From positions 3,534,001 through 3,598,000 of the forward strand of contig NC_089448.1 of assembly GCF_026210795.1 (NCBI RefSeq): a stretch of DNA of 64,000 nt. Reading direction: 5' to 3'. The translations under genes were made by a program, and so were the position numbers. This DNA comes from Rhizophagus irregularis. Its lineage: Eukaryota; Glomeromycota; Glomeromycetes; Glomerales; Glomeraceae. Every line of letters begins with the position of its first letter. Positions within the stretch are counted from its first letter, which is position 1. Below the pieces are notes generated by a model. The model ran no database searches and was not told the DNA's origin. It saw only the letters and a program-made list of their open reading frames with translations. Below are positions 61,369 through 64,000 of this stretch, one piece after another.

Positions 61369-63635
61369 ATGTCCACCCTTCGATATGAATTAATTTATGC
61401 AGCAAATAATGGAGCAGAAACATTAACAGATACTAGTATTTACAATGATATACACAAACAATTTGAATTTAAGAAACAAACAGTCCTTACTGATAAAATT
61501 CTTACAAATGATGAAAAAACTTATGCAATAAGATTATTAACTGTAAATTATGATCGAGATAGAGTTATGTATAATGATGGTACAAAAAGAATTTGTGAAA
61601 ATTGTAACCAAGAATGTTTAGCCACATTATATTGTGAATATTGTGTCCAAAATTATTTAAAAGAAGATTTTTCAAATTGGACATCTGGAAATGATGATAT
61701 TGATAATTTAATACAGAAATGTCAAATGGAATCACTCATACCGAGTCAAATAGTTGAATGGATCCCATATAGTAATTTAGAAAATATTAATTATTTAACA
61801 AAAGGTGGATTTTCTGAAATTTATACAGCAGTTTGGATTAACGGAAGGTATGAAGAATGGGATTCTGAAAAAAAACAATTAAAAAGATTCGGAAAACATA
61901 AAGTAATAGTTAAAAAATTAGAAAATGTTGAAAGTGCAAATCAAAGTTGGTTTGAAGAGGTTTGTATTATTGTATTCTATATTTTATAAAACTGTTGTAA
62001 TTTTTTGTATTAACACTACTAGTATTTTACAAATTATTATCTTTTAGGCTAAATCACATTTAACTATAAGTAATAAATGGCCGAGAGTTCTTCAATGTTA
62101 TGGTTTAACACAAAATCCATCAAATGGAAATTATATGCTTGTAATATTTGAAATGAATATCGATTTGAGAGAATATTTACAACAAAATCATAAACAACTT
62201 ACATGGAAAGATAGAATTATGATTATTAATGAAATAACTGCTGCACTTTATTTTATTCATAAAGAGGAAGCAATTCATAGAGATTTGCATTCTGGAAATA
62301 TATTATATTCTCAACTTAATAATTTTTGGCGTATTAGTGATCTTGGATTTTGTGGACCTGCTGATAAACCATCAGAAAGTATATATGGAAATCTTCCTTA
62401 CATAGCACCCGAAGTTATTGTTGGAAAAGCATATACTTTTGCATCTGATATTTATAGTGTTGCAATTCTTATGTGGGAAATTTCATCTGGACAACCACCA
62501 TTTAAAAATTATGAACATGAAAATGATATTGTAATGAATATTATTAACGGTATAAGACCAAAAATTGTGCCAGGAACTCCATTAGAATATAAAAATTTAA
62601 TGAAAGAATGTTGGGATGCTGATCCATTAAAAAGACCTGATATTTATGCATATAGGAAAAGAATGAGAAGAATTAATTTAGATTATCAAAATATGTCAGA
62701 TGAATTATTCAAATCAGAAATGGATAATTTAGAAATGAATAAAGTAGAAGAAAATTATATGAGCAGCAGATTATTTACAAGTAAAATTCACAACTTTGGA
62801 AATTTACCTGAACCAAGAAATGCAACAGAAGGTATAAGTGTATAATATTTTATTAATGAATATATTTATTTAAAATACATTATTAATGTTATCTTTTTTA
62901 TTATAATAGAAGAACAAGAAGGTATAACCGTACAAATAATAATTTCTACCATTTTTTAGTTACTATAATAATTTAGTTTTAAACACTTTATTTTACTGCT
63001 AATAGCGTTTCATAGTAAATTGTATGATTTTAACATTCCTAACAATAGTAAGTATTTAATAACATTATAGCGTTGAATTATAATATATTAATGTTAATAA
63101 TTAATTTTTATTTTAGTTAACGACTTTAATAAATCAAATGAGCAGAATAGTAACAAATCATCAGAAGTAATTACAGGTAATATATTTTAATTATTGACAA
63201 ATCGAGATTGATTTATAGATTAATTCTATATCTTAATTTTAGGTGATACTAGTGAAAAATTACCCGAAGAATTTAAAAAGTTGCAAATAAATTCAAATAG
63301 TAAGTAAATTACTAACAAATAAAGTTACTATATCAATTTCATTTATTAAACGCAACTTTTATTTAAAATTTAGATGATGAAAAAGAAAAAACTCAAAAAT
63401 ATGTCGATGGTAGGTGAAAATTTTACGTAATAATGAACAATTTTAATACTGTTTTAATTCTATTTACTTATCTCTTACAGATGATGACGATGTATATAAT
63501 AATCCAAACCTTCATTCAAAAGAACAAGATGAACTGGAAATTCCTGATGGTAAGCTCTTAAAATAAAGTAATTTATTTATAAAGCAAATAATTAATCTAT
63601 AATTTGTTATCTTTTTATCTTCAGATGGAATTTAA
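61369..63635 (+). CDS. Protein kinase with N-terminal double-CxxC module (539 residues, eight exons)
   Basis: Inferred exons are 61369-61959, 62048-62831, 62910-62921, 63117-63176, 63243-63299, 63374-63409, 63481-63549 and 63625-63635, with continuous frame. It is a paralog of the kinase at 56.1 kb. The Cys module is C76-x2-C79 and C89-x2-C92 followed by 'NWTSGN'. The Gly loop is 'TKGGFSEIY' (third Gly replaced by Ser). Lys182 is in 'VIVKKL', HRD at 274-276 in 'HRDLHSGN', DLG at 295-297, APE at 317-319, and the same 'CWDADPLKRP' and 'NLPEPRNA' tail motif. The tail is spread over six small exons, one of 12 nt, which encode an acidic, Asn/Ser-rich region. The N-terminal extension is longer than in kinase 1. 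Probably active, cytosolic; substrate unknown. Confidence 0.9.
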
Positions 63636-64000
63636 ATTATCTTTAGATAAATCAAATTAACAATATTTTTTTTATATTTTAAATTATTATCACTTATTTA
63701 CTTATTTATCATGGATTATTTAAACACTAAGACTAGAATAGACAAAATTAGTATTAGTTTGTAATTTAAATTATTCTAATAAATTTATTCAAATTATTAC
63801 ATGTATAAATACCGTATATTGACTGATTTAGGCGAAAATTAAGTAATTTAAGTCTTAACGTAAATTTTGACAGATTATTTCATTCGTTATACATGAATTT
63901 ATTAAAACAAGTTGAAAGAATAATCATGAAAGTATGACAATAAAATATTTGTATACACGTTCTATTTATAAAAATAGGTTAGATTGTCAAATTTTTTACA
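63636..64000. other. 3' flank of kinase 2
   Basis: A+T-rich sequence with no gene. 'aataaa' strings near 63778 and 63940 could be polyadenylation signals. Confidence 0.5.

Overview
The window looks like nuclear DNA of an arbuscular mycorrhizal fungus, most likely Rhizophagus irregularis or a close Glomeraceae relative. It is very A+T-rich with long gene-poor stretches. Coding sequence is cut by short GT-AG introns. Two protein kinases share an N-terminal double CxxC module, DLG in place of DFG, and a 'NLPEP(K/R)NA' tail, which I recognise as the expanded Glomeraceae kinase family. A Sel1-repeat protein is also typical. The species call rests on family recognition only.

Layout. 1-18 kb: mostly non-coding, with three paralogous Asn/Gln-rich small proteins on the minus strand (2.9, 7.4 and 13.0 kb), local segmental duplications, candidate MITEs and an LTR-like insertion (16.9 kb). 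18-26 kb: a secreted, probably GPI-anchored protein (minus), a dispersed 1.4-kb repeat with a 61-bp tandem array, a fold-back element, an RPC7/Rpc31-like RNA polymerase III subunit (plus), and a Sel1-repeat protein (minus). 28-29 kb: a four-exon orphan gene. 29.6-43.6 kb: a large inverted duplication. Its right arm is the 3' half of an intact ten-exon gene (41.37-46.08 kb, minus). Its left arm (29.6-33.6 kb, plus) is a 5'-truncated, frameshifted copy. The 7-kb spacer holds a decayed hAT transposase interrupted by two non-autonomous elements. 46-56 kb: relics, TIR elements (one containing telomere-like TTAGGG repeats) and minisatellites. 56-64 kb: two kinase genes with intron-rich tails.

The standout is the 41.37-46.08 kb gene. 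By hand-splicing I obtain a 1309-residue protein joining a Cas4/RecB-like nuclease with four Cys (COG2251/TM0106 type), an RNase H-like domain, and a Dna2/Nam7-type SF1 helicase. This is a prokaryote-type architecture carried by a spliced nuclear gene. All nine inferred introns are in phase 0. Its inverted relic may be spliced to an unrelated upstream exon.

All homology statements come from motif recognition, with no database search. Exon boundaries were inferred from GT/AG sites, reading-frame continuity and comparison of duplicate copies.
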